This document shows, piece by piece, positions 36,735 through 46,752 of a stretch of 64,000 bases of DNA. The translations under genes were made by a program, and so were the position numbers. The notes below the pieces were generated by a model. The model worked only from the letters and a program-made list of their open reading frames with translations. It did no database searches and was not told the DNA's origin. The number at the start of each line of letters is the position of its first letter. The first letter of the stretch is position 1. Origin of the DNA: CAZAFN01 sp964484795 (GTDB lineage: Bacteria; Pseudomonadota; Alphaproteobacteria; Methylaequorales; Methylaequoraceae); assembly GCA_964484795.1 (NCBI GenBank), contig CAZAFN010000002.1:27606-91605 (forward strand). The letters run 5' to 3'.

Positions 36735-37862
36735 ATGAAAAAAAAACACATCTATTTCTTATTTTTACTTATTTTTTGTTTTACAAGTTCTGTTGCTTAT
36801 TCTGACAGAATTAAAGACATGGCTTCTCTTGCAGGAGTTAGGTCCAATCAGCTTGTTGGCTACGGCTTGGTCATAGGCTTATCTAAGACTGGTGACGGAA
36901 GTGTTAATCTTACCAAACAAAGTATTGCTGCAATGGTTTCTCAGTTTGGCGTCATTGCCAGCACTGCAGACATAGATGCAACCAATTCAGCAAATGTTAT
37001 GGTTACTGCAAACTTACCACCGTTTGCAAAACCTGGACAAACCATAGACATAACTGTTTCAACCATCGGCAAGGCTAAGTCCTTAAAGGGTGGAACATTG
37101 TTGATGACTGCTTTAAAAGGTGCAGATGGAGATGTTTATGCAATTGCTCAAGGAAATCTAGTTGTAGGTGGCCTAGGAGTTGAAGGTGCTGATGGCTCAA
37201 GTACAATTCAAGGCACTCCTACTGTCGGAAGAATTCCAGGAGGAGCAACGGTTGAAAAAATAGTTGAAAACACTTTCTTAGAAAAAGATAATGTTGTCTT
37301 AAACCTTCACCAATCAGATTTTTCACAAGCAGATAAGATAGCTGAAACCATAAATGACACATTTGGACCAGAAGTTGCCATACCATTGGATTCAACATCC
37401 ATAAAGGTGAGAACTCCAGCAGACCCATCTCAAAAAGTTTCATTTATTGGATTGTTAGAAAACATAAATTTTGAACCAGTTAGTCCAAAGGCTAAAGTTG
37501 TCATTAACTCAAGAACTGGCACCGTAGTAATAGGAGGTGACGTAAGAATTTCACCTGCTGCAGTTGCTCATGGAAGTTTGTCAGTAAAAATTCAAGAGGA
37601 TACAAAACTTCTATCAGAAGGAACAGGAACCGTTGTTGGAACATCTGCAACGGTAGCAGGAACAACTGCCACAACTACGGCAGATACTCAAATTTCAGTT
37701 GACGAACAACCAGCAAGAGCATTTGTTTTTGACCCTGGAATTGAATTACAAACACTTGTGGATGCTTTAAATGAAACTGGAACCACTGCAACAGATATGG
37801 TTGCCATTCTTGAAGCGCTAAGAGAGGCTGGCTCCTTAAGGGCAGAGTTAATCATTATCTAA
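36735..37862 (+). CDS. flgI: Flagellar P-ring protein FlgI
   Basis: Periplasmic P-ring subunit. A signal peptide ([16 protein letters not shown], cleaved near residue 23) precedes [20 protein letters not shown], the mature FlgI N-terminus. The frame is open from 36705, but ATG at 36735 is the start consistent with the signal peptide and follows the flgH stop by 7 bases; 375 residues. The C-terminal [19 protein letters not shown] is typical. Confidence 0.95.
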   Translation: MKKKHIYFLFLLIFCFTSSVAYSDRIKDMASLAGVRSNQLVGYGLVIGLSKTGDGSVNLTKQSIAAMVSQFGVIASTADIDATNSANVMVTANLPPFAKPGQTIDITVSTIGKAKSLKGGTLLMTALKGADGDVYAIAQGNLVVGGLGVEGADGSSTIQGTPTVGRIPGGATVEKIVENTFLEKDNVVLNLHQSDFSQADKIAETINDTFGPEVAIPLDSTSIKVRTPADPSQKVSFIGLLENINFEPVSPKAKVVINSRTGTVVIGGDVRISPAAVAHGSLSVKIQEDTKLLSEGTGTVVGTSATVAGTTATTTADTQISVDEQPARAFVFDPGIELQTLVDALNETGTTATDMVAILEALREAGSLRAELIII

Positions 37863-37873
37863 AAGGTTGAAAG

Positions 37874-38185
37874 ATGAAAAACAATTCAATTAGCAATATG
37901 AAAATGAATCTAGAAGATCATATTTCAACCATCAACACAAAAAAGATTGGTCAAAAAAATTCGCTAGAAGAGGTCGCTCAAGAGTTTGAATCCTTATTTG
38001 TTTTTCAAATGCTTAAAAGCGCAAGAAAAGCAAAGCTAGCTGAAGGCATATTAACCAACGAAGCTTTTGATACTTATCAATCAATCCTAGATCAAGAATA
38101 CGCCAAGACGATTGCAAAAAATCAAAGCTTTGGAATAGCAGAAGCACTAATAAGACAGTTTGGCAAATATGAGGATGTTAAGTAG
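37874..38185 (+). CDS. flgJ: FlgJ-type rod-binding protein, short form
   Basis: 103 residues equal to the N-terminal rod-capping domain of FlgJ (VAQEFESLFVFQMLKSARK, then YAKTIAKNQSFGIAEAL). The muramidase domain of enterobacterial FlgJ is absent, as is common in alphaproteobacteria. Its stop codon overlaps the GTG start of flgK (TAGTG). Confidence 0.85.
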   Translation: MKNNSISNMKMNLEDHISTINTKKIGQKNSLEEVAQEFESLFVFQMLKSARKAKLAEGILTNEAFDTYQSILDQEYAKTIAKNQSFGIAEALIRQFGKYEDVK

Positions 38186-41100
38186 TGCCAAGTTTATTTG
38201 ACATAGGAAAAAGTGGTCTTCAATCTTACAGGCAATCTTTAGCTGTAACTGGTCAGAACATTGCAAACATAAATACTGATGGATACAAAAAAAGAGAAGC
38301 GGCTCTTGAAGAAGTATCTGGTGGTGGTGGTGGTGTAACGGAAATTTCTGATCAAACGGGGTTAGGAGTTAGAGTTGGTGAAATTAGACGTGCATTTGAT
38401 CAATTCTTGGTTGATAAGGCTAGACAGACATCTTCCATATATAAAAAGGCCGACACATATCTTGATGAAGTTAAAGATTTAGAAAACCTTTTATTACCTA
38501 GTGACTCAAACTTAAGCACTTCAATCGGAGATTTTTTTAATTCATTACAAGAAATTGCAGCTGCTCCAGATGATCAAGCTCCAAGAATAATCGCCGTTGA
38601 AAAAGGGAAGGATCTTGCTGGTCAATTCAATCTATATTCAGATAGAATTGAAAGTTTGAAAAAAAAAATAGTTGATAAATCAAAAAACTCGGTAACCTCA
38701 ATTAATCTTCTGTCAACACAAATTAACAGTATAAATGGAAAATTGTTGGCATCAAGTTCAGGTAGTGGTGCAAATGCGCTCCTTGATCAAAGGGACATTC
38801 TAATAGATCAACTTTCAGAAGTTTCTCAGATAACTGTTTCTTACGGAAGCAAAGGTGAAGCTGAGATTAGACTTGGTAACACAGGTTCAGGACCAATAAT
38901 TGTTGAAGCAGATTCATCATCTTCAAAAGGAAACAATTCTACTACTAATGTTGATGTTATTATTCAAGGTTCAAGATTGCAAACTGTTGTGGGGATAACT
39001 AAAACTGCCACCAATCAAGTGCAAGCTGGAATTCTAGCTGGTTTAGTCGATTCATATGCTTTGGCAAATGACACAATGAATGAGGTTGACGCCCTGGCAG
39101 TGATGATCTCCAAAAAATTCAATGAAATCAATATGTCAGGAATTAATCTAGATGGAAAAAATGGAAAACAAATGTTCTCTGTTTCAAGTCTTGAGGCCGT
39201 AGAAAACCCAACTAATAGATCAAGTGTAGGTGTGGCCCTTTTTGTAACTGATCCAGAAAAAATCCAAGAAAGTGCGTATAACGTTATCTTTCATGAAAAA
39301 ACCGGTGAATGGAATTTAACTTCAGAAAAAATCAAAACTGCAATAACAGGAACTGAAACAATTGAAGCTCCAGGATTCAGAATTTCATTTTTTGGTCAAC
39401 CACTCGATGGAGATGAATTTAACATCACTCCTACTAGTGCATCCAAAGGAATGAATTTTCTTCTAGAGAGACCTCAAGATTTTGCTGCCGCCTCTACTTC
39501 CATGATTAGCTCAAGTTCAACCAACTTAGGGTCAGCAAAACTAGATGAAATTTCACCAATTAAAGAAAAAGATAAAACTACATTGTTGAATTTGAATTCT
39601 GTTTTTTCAAATGGTCTTAGTCCAGTCACAGCAGGAGAGTTTACGTCTGATGGAGGAGCAGCCATCATTCCAACAGGAACTTCATTTGTAAACTTAAGTT
39701 CATACAAATCTCAACCACAGATAAAATTTGGCTTATCAGCATCTGACATCCCAAAACTTACAAGTTTTACGGTCACATTGTCTGATTCAAGTACTGTGAC
39801 AGTAGATTTAACCGGAGTAACTTCAATCCAGGAAGCTGCAGATGTACTTAACAGGAGTAGAGACGTTCAAGGAAATTCTCACAATTTTAGATCAAAAGGG
39901 CTTTTTGCTTCAGGAGGTGGATCAACTTTGACTGTAGCAAGCAATAACCTTACTTTTTCTTCTGGATCTTTAACCGCTGGAACTGCTATTAATGGTGTTG
40001 CAAACAATCCATCAATAACAGCAGCAAGCCAAGTTCAAATTTTCACTAGAGAAGGAAGACATTTAGCTGGCACGGTTCTTACAACATCTGAAATAGCAAA
40101 ATATTTGTCAGAGGAAAATGGTTTCTCAAAACATGCTGAATATAGAGCTGACTATCTCAATGGAACCGGAAGCGAAAATTATAGAGACATTGACATCTCA
40201 AGATCAACAATATCCGGAAACCACACTATAAGTTACGGTGCCAATGGTACGGCAGCGAGTGCACAAAGAGCCGCATCAACCGTTCCTTCAAGCCATGTTT
40301 CTTCAGCTTTTACATTGACCTTAAATTCAACAACCACGGGAAAGTCTGAAAACATTAGCGTCCCTGTAGAATCTTCATCTGGTTATGTTGCAGGATTGAT
40401 AAATGCCAATACAAAAAGTCTAGGTTTAGAAGCATCAGCAAACACAAGAGTTAAAATCCCTGCACCAGCTTTTGATGGAACAATATCTTTTACACTTAAA
40501 AGCAAACAAGGGGTTGATAATAGTGCAGCAATTAGTGCTTCGATATTAACGAATGATTTGACAAACCTTGCGACTACAATAAATAACTATTCCGGAAGAA
40601 CAGGTGTTATTTCTCACTTGTCCAGTGACAAAAAACATATAATTCTTGAAAATAGTAATGGAGACGACATTCAAATAAGTTCTTTCTCAAGTTCCAACAC
40701 GGCAAACAATCTAACAATCAACACTACAAGTTTGGGTTCCAGTGCCTCAGCAACCATATCAAAAAATGGACATGGACTTGAAACTGGTGACAAGGTTATT
40801 TACACCGCTGGTGGAACTCAATTAGGCAACCTTACAAATGGTGGAACATATTATGTAATAAAGGTAAATGACAACAGTTTCAAGGTTGCGTCATCAAGCA
40901 GCAATGCTTATGGAGGGACGGCAATTACCGTTGGTGGTAGTGGTGGAAACGCAAATGACAAATTTACAATACCAATGAGTCTGGAAATTCTTAAGAATGA
41001 CTTCAATGGGTTTTCCAGTGCTCAATCAATTGATTTAGATGGCAACAGCTATAAAGCTGGAAGATTTAGTGGAGAACTGCATATTGAATCATCTTCAGCA

Positions 41101-43593
41101 TTTACTACATCTAATGATGGTGGATCCACAACAGTCTCAAGTTCACAAAATTCTCTAAAAGATGGATTTATGAGTGTAACCTCATCTTCTACGGGAGAAA
41201 CAAAAACAGTTAGTCCACTTGTTTTGGATGCTGACTTCTCATCTGGACATCCAGACGGAGTTAATTCTGCAAGTTCCGTATTAAGTTATGGGCTAACATT
41301 AGCTGCAAGCGGAACGGGAAGTGCTTTTACTACAACCGTAGATGTTTCAAAAAACGATAAATTAAGTACGGCAGAGGTATCCAAGAAAATTGCCGAAGGA
41401 TTGAGAGCTAATAGCCCTTCAACTGAAATGACAGGCACTTCGGTTGCATCAATTCCTGCAGATGGTTCAAGTTTTAAAGTAGATCATGATGGCTTAACCT
41501 ACACCTTAACAATGGAAAATGGTGAAGTAATTGTTTCAGGTGGAGAAAAGGATCTTTTAACGGCTTATTTTGATGACCCAGACGCAATCACAGTTAACAC
41601 CACATCACTCAATGGAGCCACAACGATAACTTCTAATGAACACGATCTCGAAACTGGAGATGCCATTGTTTACAATGCTGCCGAAAAAGTTAATGTTGAT
41701 ACCACTAATTTTACTTCAGTAACCACCATAACTGCAAAAAACCATGGTTTTGCTACTCAGGACCCCATAATTTATAAAGCTGGGGGATCTATGCCAATTT
41801 CAGGTTTAACGGATGGAACCACTTATTACGCAATTAGAGTTAATGATGATAGTTTTAAATTAGCAACCTCTTCAGTAAACGCTGGTTCTGGTACGGCTAT
41901 AACAATAGCAGGAGGAATAGGTGGGAGTGTTTCTGACAAATTTTCCAGTCCACGAGCAGGCTTGTTAGACGGAGAAACTTATTATGTCGTAAAAACTGAT
42001 GATCACAATTTTAGGTTGGCTCAAACATATACTCTTGCAACAAATGCTAGTCCTTCCGTAATTACAATTGGAACTGGAAACGTTGGTGGTAACAGTGCAG
42101 ACACATTTGACCCTGGAAAAAGATTATACATTTCCGCTGGAAAAACCATATCTGGATCTCAGTTTTCATTTCCAACGGACAGCTCAAACGACACCAATTC
42201 ATTAGACTTTGGAATGGATAAAACCAACGTAGAAACATCTATCACAGGTAGTGAAATCACTACTCCAACATATACAAAAGGCGGCTCTCCAACGGTCACA
42301 CAGACTCATTTTCACTTTACATTTGGGCGCGAACAGCCATATTGTGTAGCTTATACGGACAATACAAAAACTGTAAACACAACGTCAGCAGTTTCTTCAA
42401 GTGAAATAACCTCTAGTTCTCACGGTTTCAAAACGGGAGACAAGATTGAATATAATAAGGCAGGAACCGTATTGAATGGTCTTACAGATAACACCTCATA
42501 TTTTGCCGTTGTCACTGGTCCAAACACCTTCAAACTTGCAAGCACTTGGGCAAATGCAACAGCAGAAACTCCGACCACAATGTCAATTGGAGGAAGTGGT
42601 GGAAATGCAGGTGATACATTTACAAGCATAGTTGCAGGCATTTATAATGATGATTTTCCAGGTGGAACGGCATTAACAAATCTTGGAATTTCTATGGAGT
42701 TGACTCAATCAAGTGACACTAAAGCACAATTATCATTTGTTAAGGAAGCCGACAAAAATCAGATTGTCATAAGCAATGCTAAATATGATTATTTGGCTAC
42801 AACTAGTGATAGAGAAGCTGAAAATTTTGGCTTTAAAACAAATCAAATGAACGTAAATGTAATAAATGATGATATAAAAATTCAGTCATTTACGTCAGAT
42901 TCTCGAGGGGCAAAGGCAGTTGATCTAGAAATTCCTTCTAATAGTATTAAATCTTTAGTTGGAAACAATTTGTCAATCAAAAATTTACCCCCTGAGGACT
43001 TGATAATGATCATGACCGGCAACGGAACAAGAAAAATTGGTTCAAGTTATGGGGAAGTTCTTCCACCCCCTCCTCCATCTGAATATAAGGTAGTAGTTGA
43101 CTCAACTAACAACAAAAAAATTGAGATTTTTGATGCATCAACCAATCATTCAATTGCGTCAAGATTGATTCCTGACAATGGAATAATCTCTGCAGTGGAC
43201 AAATCTCTAAGATTTACTGGAGAAACATCCACAAAAGACATTTTCAACATTACAAATAATACTGAGGGAATTGGAGACAACAGAAACATTTTAAAAATGA
43301 TTGACTTGCAAGAGTCAGATGTGAATGGTTTAAATTCTGGAAGTTTCCAGGATATTTTTAATCAAACTGTTGCAGAAATTGGTTCGACGGTGAGAAGTGG
43401 GCAATTAACCCTTCAAGATGCCGAATCAACAAAAAATGAAGCAAAGGCAGCTGAAGATGAAATGGCTGGTGTATCATTAGATGAAGAAGCATCGTCTCTA
43501 ATTCAATTTCAACAAGCTTTCTCAGCAAATGCTAGAATCATTCAAACTGCTCGAGAGCTATTCCAGTCATTGATGATGGTTGTTTCCAAATAG
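38185..43593 (+). CDS. flgK: Giant flagellar hook-associated protein FlgK
   Basis: First hook-filament junction protein. Canonical ends are present: GQNIANINTDGYKKREAALE near the N-terminus, and SLIQFQQAFSANARIIQTAREL at the C-terminus. Total length is 1802 residues against the usual 450-650. The extra mass is a Ser/Thr/Gly-rich, repeat-containing middle (about residues 450-1650). It includes several copies of an 80-residue module with the pattern HGxxTGDxIxY...GxTYYxIxVNDxSFKLA, and a polyproline patch LPPPPPS near residue 1632. It starts with GTG at 38185. It is the largest gene in the window, and the middle domain is likely exposed at the junction surface. Confidence 0.93.
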   Translation: MPSLFDIGKSGLQSYRQSLAVTGQNIANINTDGYKKREAALEEVSGGGGGVTEISDQTGLGVRVGEIRRAFDQFLVDKARQTSSIYKKADTYLDEVKDLENLLLPSDSNLSTSIGDFFNSLQEIAAAPDDQAPRIIAVEKGKDLAGQFNLYSDRIESLKKKIVDKSKNSVTSINLLSTQINSINGKLLASSSGSGANALLDQRDILIDQLSEVSQITVSYGSKGEAEIRLGNTGSGPIIVEADSSSSKGNNSTTNVDVIIQGSRLQTVVGITKTATNQVQAGILAGLVDSYALANDTMNEVDALAVMISKKFNEINMSGINLDGKNGKQMFSVSSLEAVENPTNRSSVGVALFVTDPEKIQESAYNVIFHEKTGEWNLTSEKIKTAITGTETIEAPGFRISFFGQPLDGDEFNITPTSASKGMNFLLERPQDFAAASTSMISSSSTNLGSAKLDEISPIKEKDKTTLLNLNSVFSNGLSPVTAGEFTSDGGAAIIPTGTSFVNLSSYKSQPQIKFGLSASDIPKLTSFTVTLSDSSTVTVDLTGVTSIQEAADVLNRSRDVQGNSHNFRSKGLFASGGGSTLTVASNNLTFSSGSLTAGTAINGVANNPSITAASQVQIFTREGRHLAGTVLTTSEIAKYLSEENGFSKHAEYRADYLNGTGSENYRDIDISRSTISGNHTISYGANGTAASAQRAASTVPSSHVSSAFTLTLNSTTTGKSENISVPVESSSGYVAGLINANTKSLGLEASANTRVKIPAPAFDGTISFTLKSKQGVDNSAAISASILTNDLTNLATTINNYSGRTGVISHLSSDKKHIILENSNGDDIQISSFSSSNTANNLTINTTSLGSSASATISKNGHGLETGDKVIYTAGGTQLGNLTNGGTYYVIKVNDNSFKVASSSSNAYGGTAITVGGSGGNANDKFTIPMSLEILKNDFNGFSSAQSIDLDGNSYKAGRFSGELHIESSSAFTTSNDGGSTTVSSSQNSLKDGFMSVTSSSTGETKTVSPLVLDADFSSGHPDGVNSASSVLSYGLTLAASGTGSAFTTTVDVSKNDKLSTAEVSKKIAEGLRANSPSTEMTGTSVASIPADGSSFKVDHDGLTYTLTMENGEVIVSGGEKDLLTAYFDDPDAITVNTTSLNGATTITSNEHDLETGDAIVYNAAEKVNVDTTNFTSVTTITAKNHGFATQDPIIYKAGGSMPISGLTDGTTYYAIRVNDDSFKLATSSVNAGSGTAITIAGGIGGSVSDKFSSPRAGLLDGETYYVVKTDDHNFRLAQTYTLATNASPSVITIGTGNVGGNSADTFDPGKRLYISAGKTISGSQFSFPTDSSNDTNSLDFGMDKTNVETSITGSEITTPTYTKGGSPTVTQTHFHFTFGREQPYCVAYTDNTKTVNTTSAVSSSEITSSSHGFKTGDKIEYNKAGTVLNGLTDNTSYFAVVTGPNTFKLASTWANATAETPTTMSIGGSGGNAGDTFTSIVAGIYNDDFPGGTALTNLGISMELTQSSDTKAQLSFVKEADKNQIVISNAKYDYLATTSDREAENFGFKTNQMNVNVINDDIKIQSFTSDSRGAKAVDLEIPSNSIKSLVGNNLSIKNLPPEDLIMIMTGNGTRKIGSSYGEVLPPPPPSEYKVVVDSTNNKKIEIFDASTNHSIASRLIPDNGIISAVDKSLRFTGETSTKDIFNITNNTEGIGDNRNILKMIDLQESDVNGLNSGSFQDIFNQTVAEIGSTVRSGQLTLQDAESTKNEAKAAEDEMAGVSLDEEASSLIQFQQAFSANARIIQTARELFQSLMMVVSK
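40720..42625 (+). repeat. Adhesin-like repeat modules inside flgK
   Basis: Five full or partial copies lie at FlgK residues of about 846-926, 1137-1167 (N-terminal half only), 1171-1252, 1257-1309 (C-terminal half only) and 1397-1479. Shared elements are TTSxxxxxTIT, HGLETGDKVIY, LTDGTTYYVI, VNDNSFKLA and a GGSGGNAxDKF ending. The copies are diverged at DNA level, so this is an old protein-level repeat. Confidence 0.8.
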
Positions 43594-44501
43594 GAGAATG
43601 CATGAAAAAAACATTTAATCAGGAAATTAATTTAAAAATAACTTCTAAAAATCCTAACAAGAACGTTCTCTTCAATAAATCAGATGAATTCATCAATGAA
43701 ATTATAAATGCTATAAACAAAAAACATCCAGATAGTTTTGAATTTGAAACCACCCAAAAGGTTGGGATAGATTTCTTCACCAAAAAGATGGAAAAGAATG
43801 AAAACTTTTCCTTTGTAAAATATGGTGATGGAGAATTACTTTGTATGATCGGTCGTAAAGGAAAAAATAGTATAGATGACCACCCATATTCAGAAAAATT
43901 AGGAAAACTTCTTGAAGAATCATTTGTTAATTTATTCAGATTTCACGATGATGTTTACTTAGCGGATTGGACTGACAATTTAACAAATACCAGAGATAGT
44001 TATATTTCCATCAATGGCTTAAACCCAAAATTTGCCGAATACGAATGTTTTTTGACTCTCGAAGAAAACATAAAAAACAATAAACTGCTAAATTTTTATA
44101 AACTTCTTAAAAGGTCCAAAAGAAAAAAAATTTTTATTGGCCCAAAAAAACTTGCAAAAGTTCAAGAAATGCTAAATGTTGACAAATTCATAGACGTACC
44201 GATTGTTGATGCTTTCTCGGAATACGATAGAATCAAATCTCAACTATTTGACTATGGAATAAATGACGATAACGTTTACATTTTATGTTGTTCCATGATG
44301 TCTTGCGTGATTTGCAGTGATTTAAAAGAAATGAATTCAAAAATCACTTTACTTGATGTTGGGAGTGGTTTTGATCCTATATTTAGTCAAAAAACAAGAC
44401 CAAAACAACCCACCAGCGCAAATTGTTTTAACTATTTCAGAGAAGTACTCCCTGATGGATACGTCTTCAGTAAAACTAGCGATGCAGTGAACAGTATAAA
44501 C
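43589..44501 (+). repeat. Tandem duplication, copy 1 (913 bp)
   Basis: The unit begins at AATAGG just after flgK and repeats with a period of 913 bases. Only three base differences from copy 2 were noticed: at 43596, at the seventh codon, and one near the 3' end. The near identity indicates a very recent duplication or an assembly duplication. Confidence 0.9.
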
Positions 44502-44531
44502 AATAGGAAAATGCATGAAAAAAACATTTAA
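43602..44531 (+). CDS. GT-D fold (DUF1792-like) putative glycosyltransferase, copy 1
   Basis: 309 residues. The segment NFSFVKYGDGELLCMIG (about residues 68-84) resembles the SxRxGDGE motif of DUF1792 (GT-D) sugar transferases. IVDAFSEYDRI and ITLLDVGSGFDPI resemble its later motifs. Its position between flgK and flgL suggests that it modifies flagellin or another filament protein. The last ten residues derive from the duplication junction, and the stop overlaps copy 2 by 17 bases. No signal peptide, so probably cytoplasmic. Family assignment is by motif only. Confidence 0.7.
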   Translation: MKKTFNQEINLKITSKNPNKNVLFNKSDEFINEIINAINKKHPDSFEFETTQKVGIDFFTKKMEKNENFSFVKYGDGELLCMIGRKGKNSIDDHPYSEKLGKLLEESFVNLFRFHDDVYLADWTDNLTNTRDSYISINGLNPKFAEYECFLTLEENIKNNKLLNFYKLLKRSKRKKIFIGPKKLAKVQEMLNVDKFIDVPIVDAFSEYDRIKSQLFDYGINDDNVYILCCSMMSCVICSDLKEMNSKITLLDVGSGFDPIFSQKTRPKQPTSANCFNYFREVLPDGYVFSKTSDAVNSINNRKMHEKNI

Positions 44532-45416
44532 TCACGAAATTAATTTAAAAATAACTTCTAAAAATCCTAACAAGAACGTTCTCTTCAATAAATCAGATGA
44601 ATTCATCAATGAAATTATAAATGCTATAAACAAAAAACATCCAGATAGTTTTGAATTTGAAACCACCCAAAAGGTTGGGATAGATTTCTTCACCAAAAAG
44701 ATGGAAAAGAATGAAAACTTTTCCTTTGTAAAATATGGTGATGGAGAATTACTTTGTATGATCGGTCGTAAAGGAAAAAATAGTATAGATGACCACCCAT
44801 ATTCAGAAAAATTAGGAAAACTTCTTGAAGAATCATTTGTTAATTTATTCAGATTTCACGATGATGTTTACTTAGCGGATTGGACTGACAATTTAACAAA
44901 TACCAGAGATAGTTATATTTCCATCAATGGCTTAAACCCAAAATTTGCCGAATACGAATGTTTTTTGACTCTCGAAGAAAACATAAAAAACAATAAACTG
45001 CTAAATTTTTATAAACTTCTTAAAAGGTCCAAAAGAAAAAAAATTTTTATTGGCCCAAAAAAACTTGCAAAAGTTCAAGAAATGCTAAATGTTGACAAAT
45101 TCATAGACGTACCGATTGTTGATGCTTTCTCGGAATACGATAGAATCAAATCTCAACTATTTGACTATGGAATAAATGACGATAACGTTTACATTTTATG
45201 TTGTTCCATGATGTCTTGCGTGATTTGCAGTGATTTAAAAGAAATGAATTCAAAAATCACTTTACTTGATGTTGGGAGTGGTTTTGATCCTATATTTAGT
45301 CAAAAAACAAGACCAAAACAACCCACCAGCGCAAATTGTTTTAACTATTTCAGAGAAGTACTCCCTGATGGATACGTCTTCAATAAAACTAGCGATGCAG
45401 TGAACAGTATAAACAA
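44502..45416 (+). repeat. Tandem duplication, copy 2
   Basis: Second copy of the 913-base unit. It ends at about 45416, where the sequence goes on to the original C-terminal codons (MCSSF) of the ancestral gene. Copy 1 instead runs into the start of copy 2, so its last residues are replaced by NRKMHEKNI. Confidence 0.9.
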
Positions 45417-45435
45417 AATGTGCTCAAGTTTTTAA
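44515..45435 (+). CDS. GT-D fold (DUF1792-like) putative glycosyltransferase, copy 2
   Basis: 306 residues, identical to copy 1 except residue 7 (His instead of Gln), one Ser-to-Asn change near the C-terminus, and the true C-terminal tail NKMCSSF. The GDGE motif is intact, so both copies appear functional. It lies 33 bases before flgL and is likely co-transcribed with flgK. Confidence 0.7.
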   Translation: MKKTFNHEINLKITSKNPNKNVLFNKSDEFINEIINAINKKHPDSFEFETTQKVGIDFFTKKMEKNENFSFVKYGDGELLCMIGRKGKNSIDDHPYSEKLGKLLEESFVNLFRFHDDVYLADWTDNLTNTRDSYISINGLNPKFAEYECFLTLEENIKNNKLLNFYKLLKRSKRKKIFIGPKKLAKVQEMLNVDKFIDVPIVDAFSEYDRIKSQLFDYGINDDNVYILCCSMMSCVICSDLKEMNSKITLLDVGSGFDPIFSQKTRPKQPTSANCFNYFREVLPDGYVFNKTSDAVNSINKMCSSF

Positions 45436-45440
45436 AATAA

Positions 45441-45456
45441 AGGCACAAATCTTGCT
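45441..45456 (+). promoter_or_regulatory. Weak sigma54-like site before flgL
   Basis: AGGCAC (45441-45446), five bases, TTGCT (45452-45456) matches the RpoN GG/GC core. The predicted start would fall at about 45467, only two bases before the flgL ATG, giving a nearly leaderless mRNA. The match may therefore be accidental. Confidence 0.3.
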
Positions 45457-45468
45457 AAAAGGATTGTT

Positions 45469-46752
45469 ATGAAGGTAAGCAATAAATTATTCAACGAACA
45501 GCAAGTCTCTCAATTCTCCAGGAATATGGAAGACATTCAAAATGTTCAAGCCAAAATCTCATCAGGCAAAAACATCATATTTGCATCTGATGACCCTGTT
45601 GGAGCTGTTGAATTATCAGGCTTAAATGACGTTAAAAGTAGAATTGAACGATTTCTTAAAAATTCAAATTTAGCTTCTGACAGACTTCAATTGATGGACA
45701 GCACCCTAGAAGGTGCCAAGAATGTATTCATTAGAAGCAATGAATTAGCGATTCAAGCAGCTAATGACGTGTTAGGGATTGAAGATAGAGAAGCAATTGC
45801 ATTGGAATTTGACGAGTTAAAAAAAGAATTATTGTCTCTAGCCAATACTCAAGATTCAGGTGGAAGTTTTATTTATTCTGGTTATAAGTCACAAACTCAA
45901 CCTTTTCAAATTGATGCATCTGGACGAGTAGAATACAAAGGAGATAGAGGTGTGCTAAATCTTCAACTTTCAGAAAGTCGAATGGTTGAAACAACTTTGG
46001 ATGGAGCTACGGTTTTTCAAGACATCGTTACAAGTGCTGGGGTAAGCACGGATTTATTTGCTGCAGTAGATAACATCAGCCGTTCCATAAGGACTGCAAC
46101 AGCAGGTGTTGAAGCGGCTAAATCTGAAGAAGGAATTGCAAAAATCAAACTTACAAATCAGAATCCAGGAACATATACATTCACAATAACATCAGGCGCT
46201 AAGTCAGTGGATTTTTCATTGGACATTACGGGATCGGATTTATCTGACCTTAGAACGGCAATAAATGCAGCAGACCTCGACATAACGGCCACACTGGAAG
46301 ATTCAAATACCACACTTAAGTTGTCTAATGAATTTGCTTATGACATTGAGTTAAGTAATGTGCAAATTCCTAACATTACAAAATCTCAAGAAACACCAAC
46401 TTCATTTTTTTCATTTCAACCCGTTGATGCAGGTAACAACGCCATAGGAAAATCACAAACTGTATATGATTATGATCAAACCATTGCCAGTCGTCTAGAT
46501 GAAATGGTAGTAATTCAAAATCACCTGGCCAATCAAAGAGCAAAGGTTGGAGCAAGAATGAATTCAGTTGAACGTCAAAGGGATGTAATGGAAGAAAGAA
46601 AAATTCTGGTAACCAAAGACGTAAGTGAACTTGCCGATGCCGATCTATCGAAATTGGTAACGGAACTTCAAGCAATGATGACTTCTCAAGAAGCATCACA
46701 AAAAGCCTTCGTTAGAATTTCTCAATTAAATCTTTTTGATATGCTCAGCTAG
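45469..46752 (+). CDS. flgL: Flagellar hook-associated protein FlgL
   Basis: Second hook-filament junction protein, sharing ends with flagellin. The 427-residue protein has MEDIQNVQAKISSGKNIIFASDDPVGAVE at its N-terminus and ADLSKLVTELQAMMTSQEASQKAF at the C-terminus. It starts after an AAAAGGA site. Its stop overlaps the convergent 169-residue gene by 4 bases. Confidence 0.92.
   Translation: MKVSNKLFNEQQVSQFSRNMEDIQNVQAKISSGKNIIFASDDPVGAVELSGLNDVKSRIERFLKNSNLASDRLQLMDSTLEGAKNVFIRSNELAIQAANDVLGIEDREAIALEFDELKKELLSLANTQDSGGSFIYSGYKSQTQPFQIDASGRVEYKGDRGVLNLQLSESRMVETTLDGATVFQDIVTSAGVSTDLFAAVDNISRSIRTATAGVEAAKSEEGIAKIKLTNQNPGTYTFTITSGAKSVDFSLDITGSDLSDLRTAINAADLDITATLEDSNTTLKLSNEFAYDIELSNVQIPNITKSQETPTSFFSFQPVDAGNNAIGKSQTVYDYDQTIASRLDEMVVIQNHLANQRAKVGARMNSVERQRDVMEERKILVTKDVSELADADLSKLVTELQAMMTSQEASQKAFVRISQLNLFDMLS

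Noticed and set aside
39474..39707. Minus-strand open frames within flgK, flgL, the flagellins and fliD
   Set aside because: They lie opposite strongly supported coding sequence, show Pro/Val/Ser-rich antisense composition and have no recognisable motif.
40720..42625. Repeat array that could suggest CRISPR or satellite DNA
   Set aside because: Repeats are diverged at the DNA level, in frame and conserved only as protein modules inside flgK; no short identical repeats with regular spacers occur.
38185..43593. FlgK as two or more genes joined by assembly error
   Set aside because: One continuous frame has canonical FlgK start and end and a smooth operon context; nothing in the sequence marks a junction, although only comparison with relatives can exclude it.
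43602..45435. Insertion-sequence or composite transposon explanation for the 913-bp repeat
   Set aside because: No transposase, terminal inverted repeats or target-site duplication were seen; the unit is simply one gene plus its spacer in direct tandem.
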